Below the pieces are notes generated by a model. It was given only the letters and a program-made list of their open reading frames with translations. It was not told the DNA's origin and did no database searches. A stretch of DNA of 64,000 nt, taken from contig CM040088.1 of assembly GCA_022496805.1 (NCBI GenBank), positions 42,807,436 through 42,871,435 of the forward strand. Direction: 5' to 3'. The position numbers and the translations under genes were made by a program. The DNA comes from Pohlia nutans. Its lineage: Eukaryota; Streptophyta; Bryopsida; Bryales; Mniaceae. Each line of letters begins with the position of its first letter. Position 1 is the first letter of the stretch. This document shows, piece by piece, positions 26,817 to 39,944 of the stretch.

Positions 26817-26999
26817 TGGGAATTGCAGTAACTAGGGTAGCATTCTTAGGGTTTCAAGTACTTGCAGTGGGGAAAGGCATGCACAGATGGCTGGCAGGGG
26901 CTTTGAATCGAAAACATTCTCTGCGGAAAGTAACTGTAATCACCCCAACATGAAAGGGCTCCACAGTATATCTCTGGACAACTCCGACATGCCTCGCTT

Positions 27000-29080
27000 C
27001 TTCTGACTTCAAATTAATTATGTCTAACTTGGATTACTCTTCTTCAGCGGATTCTTGCGAGAGCAACACTCTAGCTAGAACGTGCATGGTGCCAGGTTTG
27101 AAGTTTTGGAAACACTGACGCTTCTTCAGCGAATATGAACATCATCAGAGGAGTATGGAACTTCTTATAATTATTATCGCTAGGAATCGTAGCAGAGCTC
27201 CCCGAGTCGCAGAGAAATATAATAGCCGAAAGGAGACCCTGTACTAACAGAGTACAAACAGCAAGTGCTGGAATTATAGCAAAAAGAAGAATAATTTTCC
27301 CTGATGGAATTGCAGCAGGTGGGGTTGCAAGGGACCCTATATCATGAACTGGACCTTGACGAAGAACGACTGGTTCCTGACGATCTCATTGGCGGGAAGG
27401 TAGATGGCAAAGAATTACGAAGCAGATTCAGCTCATGGATAATGAGATGCTTATCAAAAGCAGTGCAATGACGAGAAGATCGTGTCACCGTCGAGAGAGG
27501 GATCCAGCCCAGGCCGCTTGAATGGAATGGAATGGAATGAAGCTTAATAATAATAATAATAATAATAATATGAGTGGGTTCCAAGGGAGGAGTGTTACAA
27601 AACAGAATGAGAACTGTGGGTTGCAATTAATAACATAAGTGAAGGTGCCAATTGTCGCAAGGGCAGGGCGAGCGAGCGAGGGCAAGGTTCCGGGAAAGGT
27701 ACTAACACGGTCCCAGCTGGCCCTAGCCTCATCTCTTCCTACACTAACTTACAACACGGGTATGTATGACATGGCACCGCTGAGGTTCCGTGCACGCCAG
27801 GCTACCTAGCCTAATGTAAGTTAAGTTAAGCTTAACAAGAAACCACCAGCACCACCTCGTTTGCCACCGCAATTTATGCAATGTGCTGCGCCTCGCCGAC
27901 TCTTCCTCTTCTAATAATAATATCTCGCGGACGTTGCTCATCCCCGTGACTAAATTAGGGGCGCCAACATTCTGAGCCTGAGTGTGGGTAATTCCGCCCG
28001 GGGTGAAATTAAGTGTGCAGGTGCGTTCCTAACTCCCGACGGTGCCAGCCAGCCAGCCAGCGAGCGAGCTTGTGCCTAGCTAGCTAGCTAGCAAGCTGCA
28101 GCCGGATCATGTTCCTGGACCTTGATGCTGCTTCTTTGCCCTGCTGCATCCCCACCCGCAGGCCGCAGCCTGTCCGTGTGGAAAGCTTTTGGAACCGGAA
28201 TTGCATGGGCGCGCCCGTGTTGTTCCAGTGCATCCCAGGTAGTTAATTCCGTTCGTCCACTGGCATATCTGGTTTCTTTGGTTTTGCAGGGGCCCTGCGA
28301 GCTTGGATGTATCTGGGTCTCGATCACTGTGTGGCTTGTTCGTCGTTCGTTAGATGGCTTGGTGAGACGCCAGTCAACCGTGTCAGTTAGTAGTGTGATC
28401 ATTTGGGGTTTGGGTGCACAAGTCGGAGATTTGCTTTGCGTGGGCGCCCTTCTTTCGGTTCATTGCAGATCATTGATGATATATGGTCGGAGGTAGAATT
28501 GTGTATCCTAGTCCCGGACGGGCGGGACCCTAAACCATAGATCTTAATGCGGATGGACTTCGGACCCTCTGCATATATCTATCTATCTTGACTAGGTCTT
28601 CAGATCAAGCAGGAAGCGTGTCAGTGGGGGAGAATTAACTCGTTGGTCAATTCACTGGAGCCTGTTGCCAGGTTTGGAGAGCTCGGTGGGCAGGGATAGG
28701 GTTACTTACACGGTCTTGAATTCATGTACTCGCCATAATTGAGCGGAAGTCGTCGTCGTCGTCGTCTCGCGGATCGATACGACACAACAGCCTGTTTTGT
28801 TGACTCCCGCGGAGGATCGAGAGGTAGGTTACATGTGACTGGCACACACACAGCTGTGAACCTGGGCTGATAGAAGACCAGGAGGCCTGGCAGCTGCATC
28901 CGATCGATCGGATGGTCTCGTGGCGGTGGGAGAAGATGTATGACACCCCGGGCACGAAGCCCTTGACTTTTGTTCGGGACTCTCACGAAGCATGTCAGGC
29001 TTCTGATGAATCTCCTCGCCCAAGTTCTGCTGCAGCGCGGCACCACAGCGCGGCGCGCCAAAGAGTGACAAAGATTGAGC
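27000..29080. other. Upstream region of the AP2/ERF gene
   Basis: GC-richer, with short tandem motifs (CCAG, CGAG and CTAG runs at 27660-28100). Probably promoter and leader; no TATA box chosen. Confidence 0.4.
27547..27570 (+). repeat. (TAA)n microsatellite
   Basis: Eight TAA/ATA units about 1.5 kb before the AP2/ERF start. Confidence 0.9.
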
Positions 29081-31774
29081 ATGATCATGTGCAGGCTACT
29101 TCCAGCTGCACTGCCAGGATCAAGTAGCCCAACGTTTCTAGACAAGCTGGATCCACCCAGCGACCCGCCCGACTCCAGCCCTAGCCGGACGCGGCTGGAG
29201 GCGTCAGGCACCATGACGGTGGTCTCCGCGCGACCCCATCTGCAGCCAGCACGGCCTTATCCCGATGAATCTCGTGATCAGCCGGGAATTAGGCCCGGGG
29301 CAGCAGCATTGGCAGGCCAGAAGCGGCACCGAATTGAGCACTCGGAGGCAGGCCATGGTGGTGGTGGAACCATTCCGCCTCAAATGCTGCTACAGCAACT
29401 GTACAATCCCATTAGCAGCATGAAACAAGAGACGGGCACTAGTAGTAGTCAGGCTGTGCCGCAGGAATTAGCAGGCGGCTCCAGCTCCAGATTCATGCAC
29501 CTTGCAGAAGCCAGTCCTCCAGTGCCTTGGGCTCCAGTGCTCTTGGATGCTATAGTGGAGCCTCGGACCGTGAAGATCGAGAGATCCACAAGTACGTACA
29601 GCAGCAGTCCAAGCCTCACGCCAGAGCCTTTCACCAACCTTGAATTAGACTCCGCCAGGAACGTCGTCGTTTCGGACGTTAGAAGACCACCGGCCGCTAC
29701 TGAAGGTACTTGCCAAATACTCTCCCTTCCCTCCTAGCTGGGCACTCAAATTATACATATATATAATTGGCGCTTTCTGTAATTTCAAACTGGTTCACTT
29801 GGATCAGATCATCGGGAAGTAGTCTAGCTATAATTAATTACTAACTGCTCAGACATGATGTAATCTATCTTCAAGAATCCTCTTCTTTGTTTAAAATGAC
29901 GATCGAAGCTCAATAGCTAGACGACCGTGGAGATCAAATTAGAGAGGACTTGACAATTATCGATATATCAATGTATATCTATAGAATATATGGATCCCCG
30001 GCCGGGGGACCGGTGATGAATTCTCATTTGGCTGACAGTACGTGGTACTGTAAGCGGGGGTTGATTAGTTAGAGGGAATGATGAGCCTGCCTGCCTGCCC
30101 GCCCGGGTAATAACGATCACAGAGAGAGAGAGGCGAGGGAATGGCAGGCATCAGGGAGCGTGCAGTAGCAGGAGTACCGCTTTCCAGTCGGTTAAATTAC
30201 TGTGCAATTCTAAATGCGTAACAGTTGTATAACGTGTCGAGTGATTTGGGGCCGCGTGGGGTTCCGTGCAAACCTCATCCTCCACCCATGATAAGCTGAG
30301 GGCAGAATCATACTCCGTGACATCTGCGGCAGGAAATTAGTTATAAGCTGAGGATGGTGGGACCCTGACACCAGGAATCCTCCTCGGCGACGTTTTTACT
30401 ATTTTCGAGCGTTAGGGTGTAGGCCACGCACTCTCACAGTGAGACGGACGTTGGTTCATGTAATAAAAGGTGATGTACACGACACGACAACTTACAACTT
30501 GGGCAATTGCACGGTCCGCTCTCTGTGGTCGGTGAGACACGACGTCATTTACTGTAATTGAACCTGGAATTCAACTTGCAGCATGAATAATTCTGATTCA
30601 GATTTTTCAATGCCTGCCAGCCTCGTGATCTGTTCACCTCTCTCTCGCTCGTCTCTATCATGGACTGTCTGCCAGGGCCGTCGTCATGGTGCGGAGGTCA
30701 GGACTGAATGAGCTTGAATCTGGATCGTCTGCTGTGCCAGGTCGTGGCCTGCACTTGGAGCGGCAATCGGACACTGTAATTGTTCAGGCTGGTGGTGATC
30801 ATGGCAGTAGCGGTGGTCCACCACCACCACCAGCAGCAGGTGAGAGCTCAGACTCGCAATTGCAAGCTCCACCTCCCAAGAAACGCCGCTACCGTGGCGT
30901 CAGGCAACGGCCATGGGGCAAGTGGGCTGCCGAGATTCGTGACCCGCAGAAGGCAGCTCGAGTCTGGCTGGGGACCTTCGATACCGCTGAAGAAGCTGCG
31001 TTGGCCTACGACAACGGTACGCTTGCTCCTCCCCCATCACTCTCTCTCAGAGCAGATTTTGACACTCTTACGGATTGCAGAATAGATCAATTCCCCAAGA
31101 TTTCCTGTTCTTCTTCCACTGTGGAGTTTCCATATCAAAATCGACACTGACCCGTGGCAAGTCCTAGCTAGAAGATTATGTGACTGTATTCTAGTTGTCT
31201 ATTCAGATCAATGTTAAATTGCAAGAGTAGCATGCACCCGAGCATGCATGAGCCTGGGAGTGGGTAACTTATAATTTGGGCGGTAGTATAATTTCTGTAA
31301 CTGGCGTAAGTTCATTCCGTGGGTACGTGCAGCCGCAATCCGATTCCGAGGGTTAAGAGCGAAGCTCAATTTCCCGGACGGAAGGCCCCCTGCTGCTGCT
31401 GCTGCTGCTGCTGGAGGTGCAGCTGCTGCATCTGAGCCTTCTACCCCAAGTTCAATTGCTACTACAGTGTCCACCCCGTCCACGTCCACGTCGTCGCTGT
31501 CGCAATCCTCCAGTCGTAGCACCCAGTCGGCCCACCGCAGCAGAAACCTGCCCAGTATTATTGCATCCGAAGTGCCAACTCCGTATTATCACCCGTCTAG
31601 TGCCACTTCCAATTTGCTTCACTTGCAAGCTCCGGGCGTGACAGCTTTCTCAGGCTCGGCGGGGGGCACTAGTACCAGCAGCAGCAGCAGCCCATTGCCA
31701 GGGACCTTCATGTCTTCCCAGCCCTCTCCTCACCCCCGGGCCGAGTCGTCATGGCAACATCAGCTGCAATCCTT

Positions 31775-31809
<35 letters not shown>

Positions 31810-32210
31810 CTCAGTTTGATCCTGTCCTTCTGCCCAGCCATGCCCCGGAACTGTATTCTGCACTGAACTTGCCCTACGAAACTGTATATGCCGAATCTGA
31901 GCAGGCTCATGATCCTATTTTACATTACGAACAGTATATATTGGGTGGACCGCACTCTGTAGATTTTAGGGAAGCAGATCACGGAGGACATCAACCTCAG
32001 GCTTTGCCTGGCATTCATCATCAGTCTCAAATTGGAGGACCTACCCCAGTAAATAATCCCAGCGCTGTTGTGGCAAATCCTCCGGCTCGGTATGTAGAGT
32101 TGTCTTATGACCAGATTTTTGACCAACCTGGGGAGTTGCCATCGACGGTTTCTCCAAGTGGGGGTTTACCATTGGACCCATTTCCCGATGATCCGTCTCC
32201 TCCAGGTTAG
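29081..32210 (+). CDS. AP2/ERF transcription factor, ERF type, ABR1-like (group X/B-4)
   Basis: This is a nuclear DNA-binding regulator of the plant ERF family. Proposed exons are 29081-29705, 30702-31016 and 31333-32210, giving 605 aa. The donors are AG|GTACTT and CG|GTACGC; the last acceptor is GTGCAG. The AP2 domain (about residues 271-330) reads [18 protein letters not shown], then [10 protein letters not shown], then AYDN|AAIRFRG and AKLNFPD across the second intron. WAAEIRD with Ala and Asp at the class-defining positions indicates ERF rather than DREB. The basic KKRR before it and the intron inside the domain fit ABR1/ERF110-like members. The flanks are low-complexity: Ser/Pro-rich N-terminus, poly-Ala from a CTG run and poly-Gln from a CAG run, typical of activation regions. 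The start is uncertain: ATG 29213 has a better context, and ATG 30686 opens a shorter version that needs no upstream exon. The first intron's acceptor was chosen by phase, so exon 1 is less sure than the AP2 part. Confidence 0.8.
31389..31413 (+). repeat. CTG/GCT trinucleotide run, encodes poly-Ala
   Basis: Eight or so GCT/CTG units follow the AP2 domain in exon 3 and are read as alanine. They are a likely length-variable site. Confidence 0.85.
31777..31806 (+). repeat. CAG trinucleotide run, encodes poly-Gln
   Basis: About ten uninterrupted CAG codons lie in exon 3 of the AP2/ERF gene. Poly-Gln tracts are common in transactivation regions and prone to length change. Confidence 0.9.
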
Positions 32211-32401
32211 GTCTCTAGTAAGTAGTTTGCCAGCCTACTTTGGATCATGTAATTATGGCTCTCGAAATTCTTTTTACTGGTTCGCAAGGTAACTGACAAT
32301 TGTGAATTGAATCCCACTCTGAAGATCCAAGCCTGGAGGACGAGCTGGATCTTCTTTTCACGATGCAGCGCGTGACTTCATCCAGAGGACGACGTCTGTA
32401 A

Positions 32402-34005
32402 ATTTGTACACGGTGACTCCAGCAGGCAGGTGAAATTTTAAACCAGGTATCATGATAGATGCGAGCTGCAATATTAGAGCTCTCCATTGGACAACATGTT
32501 GAAAGGTTGGAACCCAAAGTTCTCACAAAAGCAAAGACCATTTTTTCTCACTCTCAAGGCATGCAGACTCGCGCCAGACAGTACTACGTCTTTTTGACGA
32601 CACACTGTATCTTGACTGTCACTCAGGTATAATTGCCGGTCGACGTATTGTACCGTGTGTTTTGCAGGTTCTAATGAATTATTATGTTGTGAGTGATCTC
32701 TACATGCTTAGGTCTACTTTGTTCCTCAGACATCAGGAATCACTCCAAGATTTACGAAATTGCCACTTGAGCCAACTGGTACAATTTAATTTATTTATGT
32801 ACGGAGTAGTTCTGCTTGCTGGAGTCAATTCAAATTGCATACCAGAGAGTAGTACAGTATATGCACACAATGATCATAGAATGATGCTTCTGAGTGCATG
32901 GGCCTGTAGATATCCCGTCGTTCAAATCAAATCTTGTGGAGATATGAATCAGAGCCGCCACCAAATAGGGATTCTGTAGTGTGGTGCCATCACATGAACC
33001 GGCCAGTGCTAAAATTCAGGACTTTTTCCTGAGACTTGAGTTAACTTTTAAATGCGTGTGAAGGGGATTATTGACCCTGTGGTACAGAGGAGCCTGGGTG
33101 ATATTCATGAGCTCATTCAGTAAAAGAAAAAAAATTATGGGTCATATGCCTTAGAGTTTAAGTATTCATCTCTCTCTACTTTGTATGAATTCAACTCAAA
33201 GCAATACAGATGTGTTTCTTGACCCACTTTGTGACTTGTCCTGAAAATATTGGAGCTGCTGGATATGGTCTCCTGTGTTGATATGATGCAATACCAGAGC
33301 CTGACGTTACAGGTGTTTGACTCATGTTCGATGACTCCTGTTCTTTCAAGTGAAGCTGTGGCAGCAGTTTTCTCTGAATTTTCACATTTACTCTCACAAT
33401 TGCACATCACATGCCAGTGAAATTATGTATTTCAGATGATTTTCTAGTGCTGGTCTCAACCACAGTTTTGTCGGGGCGATATATCGCACCTCCAAATATT
33501 CTCGAGTAAAATGAGGACAAAGAATGATGAGTTGTGTTCCAAAAATAAAATGTTGGTTTCAAGAGATACTTGCATTAGAGAAAATCTGAACCCTCAACAA
33601 GGTCCTTACCATGTTACCAGCAAAGCTAAATATTGAGTCTGGGGAGTGAGCTTGTGTGTAGGCTTCTTGACAAACTTTGGGGACAACTTGTGTAAATTTC
33701 GTGAAGGACATTAACATCCAACCACAAGTGGCACCAAGTGGTTAGAACGATATTATTTTAGAATGTCGTGAAGGAGAAGTATATCCAACCTCCCCTGGGT
33801 GGGGGTAAGGAAAAAGCCATGTAGTACAAACTTAAATCTATGAGAGCTCCTTGAGCCCATTCTCTGAAGGCCTAGTTGAGGGTTCAGTCTTTCTCTAATG
33901 CTTATATTGCAAGTTTTTTTTTCAAGTGTACGCTATTAGTGTACGTCATTACAATTCCTAAATCTTGCATTGCACTAATTATGTTATGTAGCACGTTGGT
34001 AATAC
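32402..34005. other. No gene recognised
   Basis: Downstream of the AP2/ERF gene. Short readings only. Confidence 0.5.
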
Positions 34006-34008
34006 TAA

Positions 34009-34471
34009 GGGCCTCTTTACACTAGAGGCGAGAAGCCGTGAAGAGAGAAATTTCAGCCAATGGGAGGCTTAGAAACCGAGAAGACCAAAGAATGTCACTT
34101 TACACACGAAATTTTTAGTTCAAAGGACGAAAGGAGGAAAAAATGACATGGACAATACTTTTGTCCTTCGTGGCAAGAAAAGTGGACATTTTTCAAGGCC
34201 CCTAGATTTTGCGTCAAGCCCACCTCAAGAGGTGGGTCTAACGCAAAATCCGGGGGGCCGTTTGGCCAAAATTCTCACAACCAATCATTTTTATTTTTTT
34301 AAGAAATATGTAAGAACTTTATTTTAAAAAATCAGCACTTCATTTTGTGGCCCCTTCTCACTTTACACTATATCCAAAGGCCGTCAAGTTCAAACGTTGG
34401 CTTCTCAAGAATGAGCCATGGCCCTTGTGAGGTTTTCTCCACGGCTTCTCGCCTGTAGTGTAAAGAGGGCC
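34009..34471. mobile_element. Tourist-like MITE (PIF/Harbinger type), second family
   Basis: The ends GGGCCTCTTTACACTAGAGG and CTGTAGTGTAAAGAGGGCC are inverted and flanked by TAA on both sides (34006 and 34472). A TAA duplication with GGGCC ends fits PIF/Harbinger. Confidence 0.85.
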
Positions 34472-34934
34472 TAACTACAAATCACAAACACTATATGTAC
34501 ACTTGTCGTCTACCATACTAATATCATCTATGATAAATTTCAATTTGGTACTTGACCTGTAAGTAAGACAAGAGTTTGACCACCATTGACACTAGTACTA
34601 ACATTGTACACTAACTTAAATAATGAGTCCATATTTTAAAATGTCAATTTTGGAGAGCCACTATATGTTATTTTTAGCAAGTTTTTTTTGGAAAAATGAT
34701 AAGATGAAAAATAAGAGTGTAGATTCATGGTACATTGTCCTAATTTCATCTCATTGTTTAGGGTTTGAGAGGTAGTGAAAGAAGTGAACCTCGCTTCATT
34801 CACTCAATTTTTTAAGCACTTATGCAGCAATTGCCGTTGCCCGTTGGTGAGAGAAATGACTTCTTGGGTAATCATTTTTGAGTCAATTTTAGGCACCATG
34901 TAAAGAAAATTTTGTATGAAGCAGAACTGAATGC

Positions 34935-35070
34935 ATGAATGCAATTTCTCTTTTGAAGAACCACACAAGCAATATAGAAGTGGCACAAGCTGTTGGTTTG
35001 TCACAATCTAAGGTGAATAGGATTAGAAAGAAACATTTTGAGAATATTGTCCTAAAAAGAGCGAATTCTT
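34935..35070 (+). pseudogene. Possible Tc1/mariner transposase N-terminal HTH remnant
   Basis: The reading AISLLKNHTSNIEVAQAVGL followed by SQSKVNRIRKKHF resembles the first helix-turn-helix of Tc1/mariner transposases. The reading then passes into unrelated residues, as expected after a frameshift. No catalytic region was found nearby. The match is short and could be chance. Confidence 0.4.
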
Positions 35071-35811
35071 TGTTTATCTCCTTGTTTGTCTTTTATGCAA
35101 AGATTTTTTCGACATTTCTTTGGCTAATACCAATACAATTACCACTTGAGATAATATTGTACTAGGGGAGATTAAAATTTGGAATCAATTCAATATCTTT
35201 ATGACAACGTGAATAGTTTCCTAGTAAGATGAACAATTGTGAGTCCAAAAATGTTATGTAGGATTGGGTCTCTAAAATTTGAAATGCGATGAAGTTCTAC
35301 TTTGAAGTGTGGATATGCTGTGTTGGATCCTAGGGTCACAATGGGTGAAGACTGTATTGAACTTGAATAAGGAACTGTTAATGATAAAACTTGTTTTGCA
35401 TTATTTATTGAGCCCGGTCTTTTAGATAAGTTAGGACTATCCATCGTGTTCAAAAACAATACCTTTTGCTAATATAATCCTTTCCACACTATTAGGTTTT
35501 GGTTTGGGATATTTTGGAATAGTTTTAAAATAATTTTGACATCTTATTACAAAACTATTTTTGGAATATTTTTTTGAGTTTGGAGAAATGAAAATTGTGA
35601 GGAAAAACAAAAATAATAATATTACCAGGGCCCTTTGTATCTACCAATACGGTACCTTGTTTTATTATACTTGACACAAAATATTTGTGGTATTACCGGT
35701 ACTGCCGTGAACCCGGCAGTGCACCTTTCAATAAAATTATGTTTTTTTCATATGATTCGAACTTGATTGAATGTCACTTTACTGAGCCAACAGATTTTTG
35801 TTGAGTCTTAA

Positions 35812-36598
35812 CACTTCAGGGCCTAAGGTATTGTAGCTGCGCACACTGCATTTCAGTAGTTTTTTCCACTGTGATTGATACTATCAGAAATACAATATAT
35901 TAAATTAGAATGTAACTGTACAATTGTATTCTCATCTGGATTGGAGACAATTTGCCAAAATTAGAGAATCGTCTAATGGTGGAATTGCAAGATTATAGTA
36001 TGTTTTTGAACCATATAATGCACACTCAAAAATGAGATTTTGGAGGGTGTGTGATTTCAAAGTTAAATAGAATTTGGGTTAAATTTTCTAAAATGAAAGT
36101 GGTGCGGTTCAGCAATGCCTTATGTCAACACCTCTTCATTGCAATCTTTCATATCAAGAATGGACTCACAGATAATTGTTGTGAATTTTATAAGTGAATG
36201 CATCGTATTCATATACAATTTAGGACAAAAATTTATACATTAAAAATTGAAAGAAGTTGGTACACTAATCGAGATTGGAATACATACACTACTGGAACAT
36301 GAACAAGAGAGCACAATCCAAAAAAAAATGAGATAACAAACTTCTAAACACTAGTACATATGCTGTATTTGTAAGTATTTGTTGTATTTTGAGGTATTTG
36401 CAATATTTTGGTGTTTTGAACATAGGTATTATGATAGTTGCACAACTCTAAATTGAAATTTTCTTTTTCTAGAAGATGTGTATTATAAATCTTCAAATCT
36501 GGACTTCACAATTCAAATTCCAATTCTTCACGAATTTTTTGTTATTTGCATTTCCAACACTCTAGTGACCAAAATGTGGTTAGCTAAGCAGTAAAGGG
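35812..36598. mobile_element. TTAA element, family C, diverged copy
   Basis: Between TTAA at 35808 and 36599. The left end CACTTCAGGGCCTAAGG and the following TATTGTAGCTG match the start of 6490-7194; the right end is GCAGTAAAGGG. Confidence 0.75.
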
Positions 36599-37617
36599 TT
36601 AAATACATTCAATGTACAAGGGAATCCACTAAGTTATTGTACAATATCCTCCACTAATGTTACATAGTTTTGGTTTTTAAAGAATTGTCATGAAAACCTG
36701 ATAAATTAGAATATGTTTGATCCAAATTTTGATGTGTTGTTGTATACAAGATACACAACAGATACAATTGAGTTTTGATTAATTTAAAAAAAAAAACATT
36801 AACCTATTTTTATATGAAAATCAAAATTCTATTTTTAGCCTCAATTCAAACAGTTATGGATAATTTTTTTAAGTAATAATAGAAAGGATGGTTTTACTCG
36901 AAGGAATAAAAATCTTTTCTAGAATCATGTGAAAAAAAGAATCATGAGTTTTGAGGTCATATTGACTAAGATATCAACGTATGGAGTTATCAATCCAAAA
37001 CTACTCAGTCAATTTTCAAGTGGATTTCTAATTTTTAGCATTTCATCCTAAAAGGTCCCAAAATTTGTCATTTCTTGATAGTACATTCAAATACTTACCT
37101 CAAGACTTACCCAATGCACTTTGCGGTTTTGGATTCTAATAAGTTTTGTGTTTGAAATTCCATTTTGAAAATCATGGCTTGACTTCATGAGTAAAAATCA
37201 TGTATCATTTAAAGGGGCTATTGTACTATACAATACTCAATACAATACACTCTCTTCAATTGTCTTACGGACTTTAGTATAAGGCCATGAACAAATGAAC
37301 TCTTCTTTCACACCGCTCTACAAATGGACCAAAGTTATTTTTCTTGAATGGTCAATTATGATCTCTACAGTACTACAGCCTTGTTTTCCTAAGTTAAGTT
37401 AGAACAAATCCTCATCTAGTGATTTTTTTTTGGATTTTTAAAAAGAAGACGTAGTGACAACAATCTAATTCATTGTATATTTAGTATTGGCACATTCATC
37501 CAAAATTTAGAAATAACTAAACAAATAACCTCCTGAGTGTCAAAGGTTATCAAGCCCATTTCCATAGAGGTGACAATTTTAAAAGCATTGGATAATGGAT
37601 ATGAAGAGCATGGTTAT

Positions 37618-38157
37618 CCCTTTAACGTCCCGATTCATCACTGATTTCAAAGATCCGTTATAAAATGTTTGATGAATACCAAAAATGGAGTTGATGAACA
37701 AAGCAAAGTTGTAAATGTCAATGTTTAGATCACATCTGTATGGTTGGATTTATCATATTTTTTAGTAATTTTTTTAAATTAATTTTTCAAGGTTTTCTTT
37801 TGAAATTCAATTAAAAATCCCAAAGTAACACAAAAAAATTAAAAAATTTTGTAATGAATTTGAAATAACATGCACTACGAGATGGTATGCTTTCCATTAT
37901 TTGATTCTACTTATTTTGGAAAATCATGCTAAAGGTCTTACTTTTTGAACTAAGAATGAAACTTGACATCAACCACTATTGTTATTTTTCAAAAAATCAC
38001 AATATCTTATTTTGAAGATCCATACCGTACAAATGGTAGTCAACTAGCACAAGAACCAAGGAAATTTTGGATGGATGAAAAACTGTACAGGATGTAGTAA
38101 AGAGAAGGGTTTCAGTCTGTTCGTCGTCCATTATATGGACGCAGGCGCGTTAAAGGG
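37618..38157. mobile_element. TTAA-type element, family B, copy 2, flanked by TTAT
   Basis: It starts CCCTTTAACG and ends CGTTAAAGGG, a perfect 10-bp TIR. Both flanks read TTAT (37614 and 38158) instead of TTAA. Confidence 0.85.
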
Positions 38158-38161
38158 TTAT

Positions 38162-39690
38162 ATCTTATAATCTTATTCTTTTTTAGAGTTATAATGATGT
38201 GTAGCTTTCAAGACCGTTGATTGAGCATGAAAAATAAATTAAAAAAATCAACCATTAAAATTATGTCTTGCGCGCATCGTGATATCACAACTTCAGGAAC
38301 CTTGTTATGGCGAAGCAACATCCTTCCCCACTGAAAATGAAATTTCTCATAACAAGGCTGTACTTTCACGTTACCTAGTCCACGGCGCAGGTCATGGTCA
38401 GGGACCCAACAGAACAAAGATCAAGATTTGGATGATCTTACCTGGTTTGATCGCTTGTTACCTGAAAAACAGAATATTCTTGTTCTCACATTCTTTAAAC
38501 TCGATCTTAATTGCCTTAGACTTGGTTTTCTTTAATTATGGGTTTAGAGTCTCTGTTTGTAAGTTGGACCTCCACATACAAAGATTGAAAAAACGTTCAA
38601 AAACCTACTTCAAATTATTACGGAATGAGAAATTGGAGAACAAGAATATTCCGTTTTCGCATAACACTACGAGCCATCCAACATGGCAGCTGTATTGTAG
38701 ATTACAAGTCGCAATCAGCCAAAAATTACAGACTCTTATAACTTTTCTTGAGCCTCAAAGAGTTGTAGGACAGATGTCATGTATTAATTTAATTAATTAA
38801 ATGGAAACTTTGTTTTGCTAGATTTCCCCACGACCAGGTGACATCTCAACCATTGAGTTGACTTTGACCAGTCCATTTAGATTCAGAGCTGGAAGGTGTG
38901 TCACAAAACGGAAGACATTTTCCATTGCCCGGGAGTAGGTTTACAGTTCACTTGGTGCAGAGATCTCGTAAGATCTTCCAGCCTTGGCTCCGGCTCATTC
39001 TTCAATTCTAACCTGTTTAGGTGAGGCAGAGAAATCCAGTCCTGACTTCATGAATGCTTATGGACAGGTAGGTTGCAGGCTCACCAGTGGCCATGCACAT
39101 TGTTCAGTTCCATGGTCATATTCTTTGACAGACAGACAGACAGTTCATGAAATATTCTGTAATGAGCAGATGCAACCTGGTAGTAAGTAAAAGGATACTG
39201 CAATCATATATTACCTGTAAGTTACTAACAGCTAATATCTATCTATGAGCAATTCAAATGGTGTAAGCATGTTTTCGTTCAATGCTTATTTATGGCTAGC
39301 TACTGATATTATCTGAATGAAACGTACGGGGTTGTACTGTCATTTGATCGTGGTCTACAACCTCCCATTGCAGAATTTAATTGTAGCATAAGAAATAATT
39401 CATATACACTGATAAAAATTTGATCTCAACATACAGATTTAGTTCTTGTGCCCAAAGCTCTCCCTTCAACTCTATACTGTATCTTTCCAAAATCACGCTC
39501 CTACACATGTTCAATTGAAGCAGGCTGCAAATGATATCCTCTACCGACCTTGCAGCAAAAAGAAGAGTCGCCAAGTGACTCTCTTCATTAAAATAACACT
39601 TTCAACAATGGGTACCTACCGTACCAAATGATCATTTTGTGCAATATTGAATGAATTATCAACCTTCGTGTCTTAATAATAATGGCACGG
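38162..39690. other. No gene recognised
   Basis: A 173-codon reading at 38279-38800 lacks an ATG start and resembles nothing known to me. Confidence 0.45.
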
Positions 39691-39695
39691 TACAG

Positions 39696-39844
39696 TTGAC
39701 GTAAGAGTCAACCGGAGTCAACGCAAGAGTTTCAAGCTGGTTTCAAAACCACCCACTGACAGGATTTTCCTCTCACGGACTTTGAGTCAACGCTGTGGTA
39801 ATTCCGCGAGTAATTCAGCTACTGGCTCAAACACGTCCTTTGAC
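39696..39844 (+). promoter_or_regulatory. Cluster of five W-box cores upstream of the ZF-HD gene
   Basis: TTGAC or its complement GTCAA occurs at 39696, 39707, 39717, 39786 and 39840, within 150 bp and 100-250 bp upstream of the TATA candidate. TTGAC is the core bound by WRKY factors. The close spacing and mixed orientation suggest a regulatory module, but this rests on motif matching only. Confidence 0.4.
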
Positions 39845-39944
39845 CTGTGATTCAAACTAGTAATTTTCTTCCGGACGGTATAGGTAGCACCGGCATTGAG
39901 GTAGCACTTGCATGCTGATGAAGGACTTCTAAAGCCTAAATTCT

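Noticed and set aside
28122..28496. 124-codon reading before the AP2/ERF gene
   Set aside because: No family resemblance; it overlaps a long reading on the other strand and lies in probable leader sequence.
38279..38800. 173-codon reading on +
   Set aside because: No ATG start, no recognisable domain, and AT-rich mixed composition.
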